From an uncultured Flavobacteriales bacterium (lineage in GTDB: Bacteria > Bacteroidota > Bacteroidia > Flavobacteriales_D > Crocinitomicaceae), in the NCBI GenBank assembly GCA_913031405.1, contig CAJWCX010000003.1, positions 1 through 19,470 on the forward strand: a stretch of 19,470 nt of DNA, written 5' to 3'. Below, piece after piece: positions 6,877 to 14,948 of this stretch (position 1 is the stretch's first letter; each line of letters begins with the position of its first letter). Position numbers and translations under genes: made by a program. The notes below the pieces were generated by a model that saw only the letters and a list, made by a program, of their open reading frames with translations, ran no database searches and was not told the DNA's origin.

Positions 6877-8673
6877 ATGCCAACTGAAGAAACAAAAGAA
6901 AAATCATGGTTTAGTAGGCTTTTTTGGCCGATATTTTTATCGCTGACATTAAGCAGTTTGCTTTTCTATATATTGATGGTTTTTGGTCTTTTCGGTATCT
7001 TCTCTTTGTTTGGTGATGACACTTTGGAATTAGAGCCCAATACTATTTTACACCTAAAATTGGATGGGCCGATTCGTGAATCTTCGAATGTCGAATTCGA
7101 TCCTATGAGTTTCAACTTGACTTCTCAAATGGGGCTTGCTGATATATTATTTGGTCTTGAGAAAGCTTCATCGGATGTTAATGTTAGAGGTTTATTTATT
7201 GATTTTGGTGATATCGATTGCGGAATGGCAACTGCAAAAGAATTGCGTGATGCTATTTTAGCTTTCCAAAAAAGCGGAAAATTTGTTTTGGCTTATAATT
7301 CTGGTGAATATATTAGCCAAAAGGCCTACTATATTTCATCTGTTGCCGATGAAGTCTATGCATTTCCTAAATCGGTTTTTGAATGGAAAGGATTGGGCGG
7401 AGAGGTTCAGTTTTTTAAAGGCTTATTAGATAAACTAGATGTAGATATCGAAATTATTCGAGGTTCGAACAACGATTTTAAAAGTGCTGTAGAGCCTTTT
7501 TATAGGAAAAGCATGAGTGATTCCAGTAGAATTCAGACTGAGAGATATTTATCATCTATGTGGTCCATGTATCTTTCAGAGATAGGAAAAACAACTCAAA
7601 TCAATAAAGACACTTTGGATGCTTATGCTGAGGATTTGAGGATAAGGGATGCATCCGAGGCTTATGGTTTAGGTTTGATTGATGGTTTAAAGTATCGGGA
7701 TGAAATTGAGAAGATTTTAATGAAAAAGACAAAAGTGTCTACATCGGCTGATTTGCTATTTTTTGATTTTGATACCTACTGCAAGCGCTTGTTTGTTAAA
7801 GATCAAAATGTAGTAGAATTTTCTGATCCAAAAATAGCTGTTGTTGTTGCCGAGGGAGATATATCAGTCGATGGGGAAGGTGTATCGAGCACAACGATTT
7901 GCAATCATTTCTCCAAAGTAAGGGAAGACGAAAGTATCAATGCAGTGGTTTTTCGGGTGAATAGTCCCGGTGGAAGTGCCCTTGCTAGTGAAGAGATCTG
8001 GCGCGAGGTTGAGCTGACAAATAAGATTAAGCCAGTCATCGTTTCCATGGGAGATCTAGCGGCTTCCGGTGGCTACTACGTTGCAACGCCGGCTACTCGT
8101 ATATTTGCATCCCCCTCCACAATTACGGGTTCGATAGGGGTGTTTGGAATGATTCCTTATACCGGGGATATGTTAGAAAATAAATTGGGCATCACATTTG
8201 ATTATGTGTCTACGCATTCACATGGCGTACTTTCTTTAAATAAAAAGCTGACTGATAAAGAGCTGATGATTGTAAAGGAAAAAACGGATGAGGTTTATCA
8301 GCTTTTTCTGAGTCGAGTGGCATCAGGAAGAAAAATGGAGCTTTCAAAAGTCCATCGGGTAGCTAGGGGTAGGGTATGGACAGGAGTTGACGCCTTGAGT
8401 ATTGGCTTGATAGACGAGTTAGGTGGAATGAAAGACGCACTCATGTATGCGAAAAAATTGATTCGATCGAAGGATGCATCAGTAATCTATTATCCGAAGA
8501 TTAAAGAGAATGGACTTGAAAATCTTGTTCGATTTTTAGAGGAAGAAAACAGTCTTGAATCAAAATCGCTATTGCATCACCCATTATTGAATGAAATGGA
8601 CAAAAATATTCATAGAATAGAGCAAATGAAAGGTATTCAGATGAGAATGCCCTACGATATTAAAATAAATTGA
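6877..8673 (+). CDS. sppA: Signal peptide peptidase SppA, 67K type
   Basis: Membrane-anchored serine protease that cleaves residual signal peptides in the cell envelope. The 598-residue length is that of the tandem-domain (67K) form. A single N-terminal anchor lies at about 18-46. The N-terminal protease-like half carries the general-base Lys202 in FKSAVEPFYR, equivalent to Lys209 of E. coli SppA. The C-terminal half carries the nucleophile Ser397 in GDLAASGGYY, followed by ASPSTITGSIGVFG (411-424), both family hallmarks. VNSPGG (361-366) is also typical. The start is the first ATG after the upstream terminator; no good promoter box was found in the 34 bp between. It meets the following minus-strand gene tail to tail with 2 bp between stop codons and no visible terminator. 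Confidence 0.96.
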   Translation: MPTEETKEKSWFSRLFWPIFLSLTLSSLLFYILMVFGLFGIFSLFGDDTLELEPNTILHLKLDGPIRESSNVEFDPMSFNLTSQMGLADILFGLEKASSDVNVRGLFIDFGDIDCGMATAKELRDAILAFQKSGKFVLAYNSGEYISQKAYYISSVADEVYAFPKSVFEWKGLGGEVQFFKGLLDKLDVDIEIIRGSNNDFKSAVEPFYRKSMSDSSRIQTERYLSSMWSMYLSEIGKTTQINKDTLDAYAEDLRIRDASEAYGLGLIDGLKYRDEIEKILMKKTKVSTSADLLFFDFDTYCKRLFVKDQNVVEFSDPKIAVVVAEGDISVDGEGVSSTTICNHFSKVREDESINAVVFRVNSPGGSALASEEIWREVELTNKIKPVIVSMGDLAASGGYYVATPATRIFASPSTITGSIGVFGMIPYTGDMLENKLGITFDYVSTHSHGVLSLNKKLTDKELMIVKEKTDEVYQLFLSRVASGRKMELSKVHRVARGRVWTGVDALSIGLIDELGGMKDALMYAKKLIRSKDASVIYYPKIKENGLENLVRFLEEENSLESKSLLHHPLLNEMDKNIHRIEQMKGIQMRMPYDIKIN

Positions 8674-8675
8674 AG

Positions 8676-11117
8676 TTAATAAAGCTTAGGAAACTTGGAC
8701 GGGTTTGATTCATGCATCACAGCATAGACCTCCTCTATGATATCATCTACATTTGGCTTGGAAAAATAATCACCATCAGACCCATAAGCAGGGCGATGAT
8801 CTTTTGCGCTTAACGTGACTGGAGCAGAATCGAGGTGGAAAAAAGCATTTTGGTCAACCATAATCTTGTCTAGGATATAAGCTGTGGCACCGCTACTTAC
8901 ATCTTCATCTACAATAAACAAACGATTTGTTTTCTCTACTGATTTTACAATCATTTGATTAATATCAAATGGAATCAAGGTTTGAACATCAATCAACTCA
9001 ACAGAAATTCCAAGTTGACTCAGTGACTTTTCAGCAATTTCACATAAATTAAAGGTTGATCCGTAGGAAACAATGGTAAGATCATTTCCTTCTTTAACAA
9101 TTTCGGGAACCCCTAGAGGTTCATTGTAAGATCCAATATTATTAGGTAGCTTTTCTTTTGTGCGATAACCATTTAAAGGTTCCACCACTAAAGCAGGTTC
9201 ATCCGCTTCCAAAAGGGTATTATAGAATCCTGCGGCTTTAGTCATGTTTCTAGGAACACAAACCTGAATTCCTCTAAGTGCATTGATGACCATCCCCATG
9301 GGAGACCCACTGTGCCATATACCCTCTAATCTATGACCTCTTGTACTAATGATTAAAGGAGCTTTTTGCCCTCCTTTTGTCCTATATTGAAGGGTAGCCA
9401 AGTCGTCCGACATGACCTGAATCGCATAGAGGAGATAGTCAAGATATTGAATCTCTGCAATAGGTCGTAGACCTCTCATTGCCATCCCGATTCCTTGTCC
9501 GATGATAGTGCATTCACGAATACCTGTATCGAATACCCGTTCTTCTCCAAAGTTTTCTTGAAGTCCTTCTAAAGATTGATTTACGCCACCGATTTTCCCA
9601 GCATCTTCGCCGAAAATAAGGAGCTCAGGGATTTGTTCAAGTTTCTTTTTGAAATTTTCTCTTAGAATGATTCTCCCATCTTCCATCGGAGCAGATTCGT
9701 CATAACTTGGAGGAAGATGTTTGATATGTGAAATACTTTGCTCTGACTCAGAATATAGGTGAGAACTATAACGATCGTGAGCGTTTTCTATTTTTGACTT
9801 GATCCAATTGGCCAAAGAGGTTTTCTCAGTACTTTCCTCACTGGCCATCATTCGAAGAACACTTCGTGCAGTAGTCAAAATGTCTTTTCGGATAGGCTCA
9901 TAAGCTTTTTCTAGGTTCTCTGATTCTTTAAGGATAAAAACCTTTTGAGAGCTTGATTGAGCAGCATTTTTCATTAATGAACAAGCTTCCTTTAAATCAG
10001 AATTAATGTCTTCGGCGAACCCCTTCCAAGCTTTGTTTTTTGCTTCTCTTATTGTTTTTTTTGCATCGGCCTGTATTTTTTCTAATTCATCTTTAGTGGC
10101 CAATATGTTTCCGTTTGCATTAAAAGCAATAATCCACTCTTTGAATTTCTCAATACAGTCAAAATCTTTTTCCCATTGTAACCTCTCAGGACTTTTGTAA
10201 CGCTCATGAGAACCAGATGTTGAGTGTCCCTGCGGTTGGTTGACTTCTTTAACGTGAATGAGCACAGGAATATGTTTCTCTCGAGCAATTGTGACAGCCT
10301 TCTCATAGGTTTCACAGAGGTGAGGGTAGTCCCATCCTCGAGTGACAAAAATCTCATACCCGTTTTTGGTCTCCGTGCGTTGCATGCCAGCCAATGCGTC
10401 AGATATAGATCCTTTGGTAGTTTGATATTTTCGGGGTACAGAAATACCATATCCATCGTCCCAAACAGACATTACCATAGGAATTTGCATAACGCCAGCG
10501 GCGTTAATCGATTCCCAAAATGGTCCTTCTGAAGTTGAAGCATCCCCTATGGTTCCAAATGCGACTTCATTTCCATTGTTGGTAAATTTCTTTGATTGGT
10601 CAAGTGCGCTTAATTTTTTATTTTCACGATATACTTTCGATGCTTGTGCCAAACCAACAAGACGAGGCATTTGTCCTGCTGTAGGCGAGATATCTGCACT
10701 GCTATTTTTTTGGTTCATGAGGTTTTTCCATGCTCCATTTTCATCCAAATTACGAGTAGCATAATGTCCTCCCATTTGTCGTCCCGCAGATTGAGGTTCG
10801 ATAGATACATCTGTATGGGCATAAAGTCCCGAAAAGTATTGCTCCAATGTAAGTTCCTCTATGGCCAGCATGATTGTTTGGTCTCGGTAGTATCCCGATC
10901 TGAAATCACCATTTTTAAATTGCTTAGCTAATGCGATCTGAGCCAATTCTTTTCCGTCACCAAATATGCCAAACTTGGCCTTTCCCGTTAATACCTCCTT
11001 TCTTCCAAGAAGTGATGCTTCTCTGGATTCACAAGCCAGTTTAAAATCAAACAAAACCTGATTTTTAAATGTGTTAAAGTCGAGATTTTTCTTTGTTAGT
11101 GTGCTTTTTTCTGACAT
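8676..11117 (-). CDS. Fused E1 alpha/beta subunit of a 2-oxoacid (probably branched-chain) dehydrogenase
   Basis: Thiamine diphosphate-dependent E1 component that decarboxylates 2-oxoacids and transfers the acyl group to lipoyl-E2. In this 813-residue protein both subunits are in one chain. The alpha half (about 20-380) contains the diphosphate-binding motif GDASTSEGPFWESIN (191-205) and a GHSTSGSHERYKS loop (297-309) like the E1-alpha regulatory loop. The beta half (about 478-813) contains FGEDAG (502-507), the RGHRLEGIWHSGSP region (593-606) and a transketolase C-terminal domain (about 665-800). A charged helical linker (about 390-470) joins them. Such fusions are common in Bacteroidota and are usually annotated as 2-oxoisovalerate dehydrogenase. 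Substrate specificity (branched-chain versus pyruvate or acetoin) is inferred, and no E2 or E3 gene is in the window. An exact TATATTTG box lies just upstream at 11142-11135. Confidence 0.92.
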   Translation of the reverse strand: MSEKSTLTKKNLDFNTFKNQVLFDFKLACESREASLLGRKEVLTGKAKFGIFGDGKELAQIALAKQFKNGDFRSGYYRDQTIMLAIEELTLEQYFSGLYAHTDVSIEPQSAGRQMGGHYATRNLDENGAWKNLMNQKNSSADISPTAGQMPRLVGLAQASKVYRENKKLSALDQSKKFTNNGNEVAFGTIGDASTSEGPFWESINAAGVMQIPMVMSVWDDGYGISVPRKYQTTKGSISDALAGMQRTETKNGYEIFVTRGWDYPHLCETYEKAVTIAREKHIPVLIHVKEVNQPQGHSTSGSHERYKSPERLQWEKDFDCIEKFKEWIIAFNANGNILATKDELEKIQADAKKTIREAKNKAWKGFAEDINSDLKEACSLMKNAAQSSSQKVFILKESENLEKAYEPIRKDILTTARSVLRMMASEESTEKTSLANWIKSKIENAHDRYSSHLYSESEQSISHIKHLPPSYDESAPMEDGRIILRENFKKKLEQIPELLIFGEDAGKIGGVNQSLEGLQENFGEERVFDTGIRECTIIGQGIGMAMRGLRPIAEIQYLDYLLYAIQVMSDDLATLQYRTKGGQKAPLIISTRGHRLEGIWHSGSPMGMVINALRGIQVCVPRNMTKAAGFYNTLLEADEPALVVEPLNGYRTKEKLPNNIGSYNEPLGVPEIVKEGNDLTIVSYGSTFNLCEIAEKSLSQLGISVELIDVQTLIPFDINQMIVKSVEKTNRLFIVDEDVSSGATAYILDKIMVDQNAFFHLDSAPVTLSAKDHRPAYGSDGDYFSKPNVDDIIEEVYAVMHESNPSKFPKLY

Positions 11118-11134
11118 ACATAAATGATGGTCTA

Positions 11135-11142
11135 CAAATATA
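11135..11142 (-). promoter_or_regulatory. Predicted -7 box for the E1 fusion gene
   Basis: TATATTTG on the minus strand is an exact TAnnTTTG match, 18 bp before the ATG at 11117, giving a very short leader. No TTTG is seen at a suitable -33 distance, so support is moderate. Confidence 0.4.
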
Positions 11143-11169
11143 TATAAAATTGCATGTTTAATGAGGCAT

Positions 11170-11199
11170 TTTGAATGCTCAAATTTTCTCTTATCTTTG
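11170..11199 (+). promoter_or_regulatory. Predicted promoter of cutC
   Basis: TTTG (11170-11173), an 18-bp spacer and TATCTTTG (11192-11199) form the most complete Bacteroidota promoter in the window, giving a leader of about 30 nt. The -33 box lies inside a short palindrome, GCATT-ttg-AATGC. Confidence 0.6.
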
Positions 11200-11236
11200 A
11201 CACATTAGATTGTGTTAACTCTTATTTGTCTTTGTC

Positions 11237-11974
11237 ATGTTATGCATTGAATTATGTGCTTCATCCATAGAAGCCCTCAGGCTTGCTAAAGATCTCAAAA
11301 TTAATCGTGTAGAGGTTTGTCAAAATCTTGAATCTGGAGGTTTAACCCCTTCTGTTTCTTTGGTGAAAACAGCGCTTGAAATGAAGCTTAGAACTCATGT
11401 TTTGATTCGTCCAAGGGTGGGTGGATTTATCTATTCGAATCAAGAGTTAGAGCTCATTGAAAAGGAAATATCATTTTTTAATGATATGGGAGTAGGTGGT
11501 GTCGTAACTGGTGCTTTATTACCAGATCATAGAATCAATTCAAGTTTCCTACTAAAAGTGAAGAATAGCTTTCCTAACATAGACATTACTTTTCATAAAG
11601 CCTTTGATGATACTCCTGATTGGCAGGCTTCTTTGGACACACTCATTGAATGTGGAGTCAATAGGGTGCTAAGTTCTGGTTGTAAGAATCATGTTATTAA
11701 GGGAATGTCCACCCTAAAATTAATGATTGAGCATGCTCGTGACCGCATCGAAATTATTCCTGGCGGAGGTTTAAATGATCAAAACATTGATTTTTTTGTG
11801 AAAAACATTCAGCCCAAGTGGATCCATTTTTCAGGTTGTAAAAAAATGATAGACCGTAGTACTTCTAATTTCGAATCTACTTTATTAAAATTAGATACTG
11901 GTATGGTTGAGAATATGATTAAAGCAGTAAAATCTTATTCCTTTTCAATAGGTGCTATTTCATCTGACATATAG
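11237..11974 (+). CDS. cutC: CutC family protein
   Basis: TIM-barrel protein of the CutC family, historically linked to copper homeostasis in E. coli, though the biochemical role is unsettled. The 245-residue length is typical. Family motifs visible: a start MLCIELCASS (1-10) leading to RVEVCQNLESGGLTPS (24-39), LIRPRVGGF (56-64), DITFHKAFDD (116-125), GVNRVLSSG (140-148) and IIPGGGLN (173-180). It has its own good promoter, divergent from the E1 gene. Its last 40 bp overlap the 3' end of the antisense spt gene. The cupredoxin-containing protein upstream is not close enough to argue for a copper operon. Confidence 0.93.
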   Translation: MLCIELCASSIEALRLAKDLKINRVEVCQNLESGGLTPSVSLVKTALEMKLRTHVLIRPRVGGFIYSNQELELIEKEISFFNDMGVGGVVTGALLPDHRINSSFLLKVKNSFPNIDITFHKAFDDTPDWQASLDTLIECGVNRVLSSGCKNHVIKGMSTLKLMIEHARDRIEIIPGGGLNDQNIDFFVKNIQPKWIHFSGCKKMIDRSTSNFESTLLKLDTGMVENMIKAVKSYSFSIGAISSDI

Positions 11975-13191
11975 TCTCCAGCCTTCAATTTACCTACAAT
12001 CTTAGAAAAACATTCTAAGGTGAAGTTCACATCTTCAATTGTATGAGATGCCGTGGGAATCAGTCTTAAAATGATCATGCCTTTTGGAACTACTGGGTAA
12101 ACCACCATCGAACAGAACACATTAAAATTTTCTCTTAAATCATAAATTAGGTTGGTGGCTTCAGGAATTGAACCGTTGAGGTAAACAGGTGTTACACATG
12201 AATCTGATGGTCCGATTTCAAATCCATTTTCGACCAATCCAGATTTTAAGGCATTGGTAATCTCCCACAATTTATCTTTATGAGAGGTGTCTCTTTTCAT
12301 GATTTCCAATCTTTTGAGGGCTCCCTTGACCAAAGTCATGGGTAAGGACTTTGCAAAAATTTGAGACCTCATGTTGTAGCGAAGGAATTCGATCACCTGT
12401 GCATCACTAGAAATGAATCCACCAATGAGTGCGAAAGATTTCGCGAAAGTTCCAAAATATACATCTATTCCATCTTGGCAATGTTGCTCTTGACCCGTAC
12501 CACCACCCTTTGCACCAAGTGTACCTATACCATGCGCATCGTCAACGAATAGTCTAAAGTTGTATTTTTCTTTTAAAGCAACGATTTCTTTCAATTTACC
12601 TTGATCACCTCGCATTCCAAATACCCCTTCTGTAATCACCAATATGGCTCCGCCAGTTTCTTCGGCTAGTTTTTCGGCTCGGATAATTTGTTTTTCACAG
12701 TCTTCGACGTCATTGTGTTTGAACACATATCTTTTTCCCATATGCAATCTAACACCATCAAGAATACAGGCATGTGATTCTGCGTCATAAACGATTACAT
12801 CCTTTCGGTCTACAAGAGCATCTATACACGATAGAACAGCCTGATATCCGAAGTTACATAGGATGGTGTCTTCTTTCTCGACGAATTCAGAAAGCTCATC
12901 TTCTAGTTTCTCATGGAAGTCCGTGTTGCCACTCATCATTCTTGCTCCCATCGGATGCGAAAATCCATGTTCTTGAGCTACTTCAGCATCGTATTGTCTC
13001 ACTTCAGGGTCATTGGCAAGACCGAGGTAGTTGTTTAAAGACCAGTTTAGCATTTTACGCCCCCTAAACTCCATATGAGGACTAATTTCTCCTTCTAGTT
13101 TTGGAAATGTAAAATACCCATGAGATCGCTTTGCATGAATCCCTAAAGGTCCTCTGTTTTCTTTGATTTTTTCAAAAATATCCGCTGACAT
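11935..13191 (-). CDS. spt: PLP-dependent alpha-oxoamine synthase, probably serine palmitoyltransferase
   Basis: Fold-type I PLP enzyme that condenses an amino acid with an acyl-CoA with loss of CO2. In Bacteroidota the commonest member is serine palmitoyltransferase, which makes 3-ketosphinganine for sphingolipids; the N-terminal sequence fits that group. The 418-residue length is typical. Visible catalytic features: NNYLGLANDPEV (53-64), the cofactor-stacking His140 in AESHACILDG, EGVFGMRGD (188-196), Asp217 and His220 in VDDAHGIGTLG, and the Schiff-base Lys251 in FGTFAKSFALIGG. A glycine-binding homologue (Kbl or BioF type) is the alternative; no bio or tdh genes are nearby to support one. 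The minus strand has an exact TAAATTTG box at 13224-13217, 25 bp before the start. The 3' end overlaps cutC. Confidence 0.85.
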   Translation of the reverse strand: MSADIFEKIKENRGPLGIHAKRSHGYFTFPKLEGEISPHMEFRGRKMLNWSLNNYLGLANDPEVRQYDAEVAQEHGFSHPMGARMMSGNTDFHEKLEDELSEFVEKEDTILCNFGYQAVLSCIDALVDRKDVIVYDAESHACILDGVRLHMGKRYVFKHNDVEDCEKQIIRAEKLAEETGGAILVITEGVFGMRGDQGKLKEIVALKEKYNFRLFVDDAHGIGTLGAKGGGTGQEQHCQDGIDVYFGTFAKSFALIGGFISSDAQVIEFLRYNMRSQIFAKSLPMTLVKGALKRLEIMKRDTSHKDKLWEITNALKSGLVENGFEIGPSDSCVTPVYLNGSIPEATNLIYDLRENFNVFCSMVVYPVVPKGMIILRLIPTASHTIEDVNFTLECFSKIVGKLKAGDYMSDEIAPIEKE

Positions 13192-13216
13192 AAACTCTAA
13201 CTTAAATTTTAGCTTA

Positions 13217-13224
13217 CAAATTTA
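13217..13224 (-). promoter_or_regulatory. Predicted -7 box for spt
   Basis: An exact TAAATTTG on the minus strand, 25 bp upstream of the spt start codon. No convincing -33 TTTG is seen at the expected spacing. Confidence 0.45.
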
Positions 13225-13298
13225 GACAATATTAGTATAGACAGGGACATTTGATTAAAAAATATATCAAGTGCATCATATGGCGCAGACGAAACTAT

Positions 13299-13445
13299 AT
13301 GCAGGAAAATCCGTATATCATTAATGTTATGGGAGAAAGACATAGTAAAAGGAGCACAACCGCATTGTTTATTGCAATCGTTGCACTCCTTATTTCTTTA
13401 GTGAATCTGTATTTGTTAACAGATATGCCGGGTGTCGATCAATAG
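13299..13445 (+). CDS. Possible 48-residue single-span membrane microprotein
   Basis: Starting at the ATG at 13299 this frame encodes a short polar, basic N-terminus (through HSKRS), one strongly hydrophobic segment (about residues 24-41, TALFIAIVALLISLVNLYLL on average) and a short acidic tail ending GVDQ. The distribution of charges fits a single helix with the basic side inside. A near-consensus box GACATTTG (13246-13253), with TTTA 21 bp upstream, precedes it. The frame extends to a TTG at 13251, but that would require a Lys/Arg-rich extension and is less likely. It overlaps the antisense 3' end of the GAPDH gene by 7 bp. I do not recognise the family. Confidence 0.45.
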   Translation: MQENPYIINVMGERHSKRSTTALFIAIVALLISLVNLYLLTDMPGVDQ

Positions 13446-14887
13446 TAAATTGCTCTTCTTACCTTGGTGATATATTTGGCGAGTCTTATGACTTGCTTGG
13501 TATACCCGTATTCATTGTCGTACCATGTATATAAAATCACACTTTTTCCGTCTTTAGAGGCCAAAGTTGCTTTCGAATCGTATACCGCACAGCAAGTATT
13601 TCCAATAATGTCATTGGATACCAATTCAGAATCTATAGAAAAATAGATCTGATTCACGAGGTCTCCATTTAAGGCTTCATGTTGAACCGTTTTGTTGATT
13701 TCATCAACACTGGTTTCTTTATGAAGCTCAAGGCTAAGAATAGCCAATGAACCATTTGGCGTAGGCACTCGAACAGCGTTAGCAGTGAGTTTATCTTTAA
13801 GGTCCGGAATAACTTTTGTTACCGCTTTGCCTGCGCCTGTAGAAGTAATTACCATGTTAATGGCAGCTGATCTTCCTCTTCTTGGCTTTTTATGCATGTT
13901 GTCCAATAGGTTTTGATCGTTGGTGTATGCATGTACAGTTTCGATATGACCTTTTTGAATACCATACTTGTCATTTACGACTTTCAGTACAGGCGAAATG
14001 GCATTAGTTGTACACGAAGCGGCCGAGTAAATATTTTCATTTTCAATGTCTAAGTCATGCTGATTGATTCCATATACAATATTTGGAATTTCTTTTCCCG
14101 GAGCAGTCAATAACACTTTGGAAACACCATTAGATTGGAGGTGTCTTGAAAGAGCCTCTCTATTTGTAAAGACTCCTGTATTATCTATGACTAGCGCATT
14201 GTTAATTCCATATTCACTGTAATCAATGTCTTCAGGATTTGACGCACTGATCATGTGTACCTTTTGTCCATTAATGATAATGGCATTATTTGCAGTATCT
14301 TCGATTACAGACCCTTTAAATGCACCATGAACAGAGTCATTTCGGAGTAAGGATGCTCTTTTAATGATGTCAGCCTCAGAATTCCCTCTTGTAACAATGG
14401 CTCTTAATCTTAATTGCTGACCCTTTCCAGCTTGTTTGATGAGCTCTCTCGCGGCAAGACGTCCGATTCGACCAAATCCATATAAAACAACATCTCTGGG
14501 CTCAATATCTCCATGTTCAGGTTTAAGTAATGAAAGCTTACTGGATAAGAAATCTTTTTTCGAAGAATATTCACCTTGTTCTATAATCCACTCGTTTGCT
14601 AACTTTCCAATGTCCATTTTTGCTGGAATCAAATCCATTTCCAATAAACATGCAGCCAATTCCGAGGTAGTAAATACGTCAATAGGTTGACTGACTACCT
14701 TTTTTGAATATTCGTGTAGGTTTAATATTTCTGATATCGTAATATCTGTAAGATGGTTTCTAAAAAGAACAAGCTCGATTCCTTTATCGTAGAGTAATTC
14801 TCCAACTTTGTTTTGAAGTTTAACGGCAGCTCTTTCTTTTTTCAATTGAACTTTTAAGCCTTTTTCATAGCCTATTTCCATTTCCAT
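13439..14887 (-). CDS. gap: Glyceraldehyde-3-phosphate dehydrogenase, long form with N-terminal extension
   Basis: Oxidises glyceraldehyde 3-phosphate to 1,3-bisphosphoglycerate, or the reverse, with NAD(P). At 482 residues it is about 150 longer than the classic enzyme. The extra part is an N-terminal helical region (about 1-130) of no recognised function. The Rossmann start VVLYGFGRIGR is at 133-143, the catalytic Cys292 in SAASCTTNAIS, the general-base His319 in TVHAYT, and a conserved C-terminal WYDNEYGY at 455-462. After the second strand of the Rossmann fold the sequence reads VTRGNSEAD instead of the usual acidic NAD-selecting motif, so NADP use is possible. The start follows 25 bp after the rpoD terminator with no visible promoter box of its own. 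This long form occurs in other Bacteroidota. Confidence 0.93.
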   Translation of the reverse strand: MEMEIGYEKGLKVQLKKERAAVKLQNKVGELLYDKGIELVLFRNHLTDITISEILNLHEYSKKVVSQPIDVFTTSELAACLLEMDLIPAKMDIGKLANEWIIEQGEYSSKKDFLSSKLSLLKPEHGDIEPRDVVLYGFGRIGRLAARELIKQAGKGQQLRLRAIVTRGNSEADIIKRASLLRNDSVHGAFKGSVIEDTANNAIIINGQKVHMISASNPEDIDYSEYGINNALVIDNTGVFTNREALSRHLQSNGVSKVLLTAPGKEIPNIVYGINQHDLDIENENIYSAASCTTNAISPVLKVVNDKYGIQKGHIETVHAYTNDQNLLDNMHKKPRRGRSAAINMVITSTGAGKAVTKVIPDLKDKLTANAVRVPTPNGSLAILSLELHKETSVDEINKTVQHEALNGDLVNQIYFSIDSELVSNDIIGNTCCAVYDSKATLASKDGKSVILYTWYDNEYGYTKQVIRLAKYITKVRRAIYY

Positions 14888-14912
14888 TTTTTTTGATTTG
14901 TTGATTTGTAAT

Positions 14913-14938
14913 AAAAAAAGCCGCCAAAAAGGCAGCTT
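14913..14938 (-). terminator. Rho-independent terminator after rpoD
   Basis: Read on the minus strand, AAGCTGCC (14938-14931) pairs with GGCGGCTT (14925-14918) with one G-U pair, enclosing a five-T loop and followed by a T-run. It ends rpoD transcripts 11 bp after the stop codon and lies just before the GAPDH start. Confidence 0.88.
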
Positions 14939-14948
14939 AATTATGATT

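Noticed and set aside
10006..10931. Plus-strand open frames antisense to the E1 fusion gene
   Set aside because: They lie wholly within a conserved enzyme domain on the other strand, and their translations look like antisense noise (Ser/Leu/Phe/Cys-rich).
3760..11974. A copper-handling cluster (cupredoxin protein plus cutC)
   Set aside because: The two genes are more than 4 kb apart with unrelated genes on both strands between them and separate promoters. CutC's link to copper is itself uncertain.
13251..13298. TTG start extending the small membrane frame to 64 residues
   Set aside because: The TTG falls inside the candidate promoter box, and the added Lys/Arg-rich segment is untypical; the ATG at 13299 gives a normal small membrane protein.
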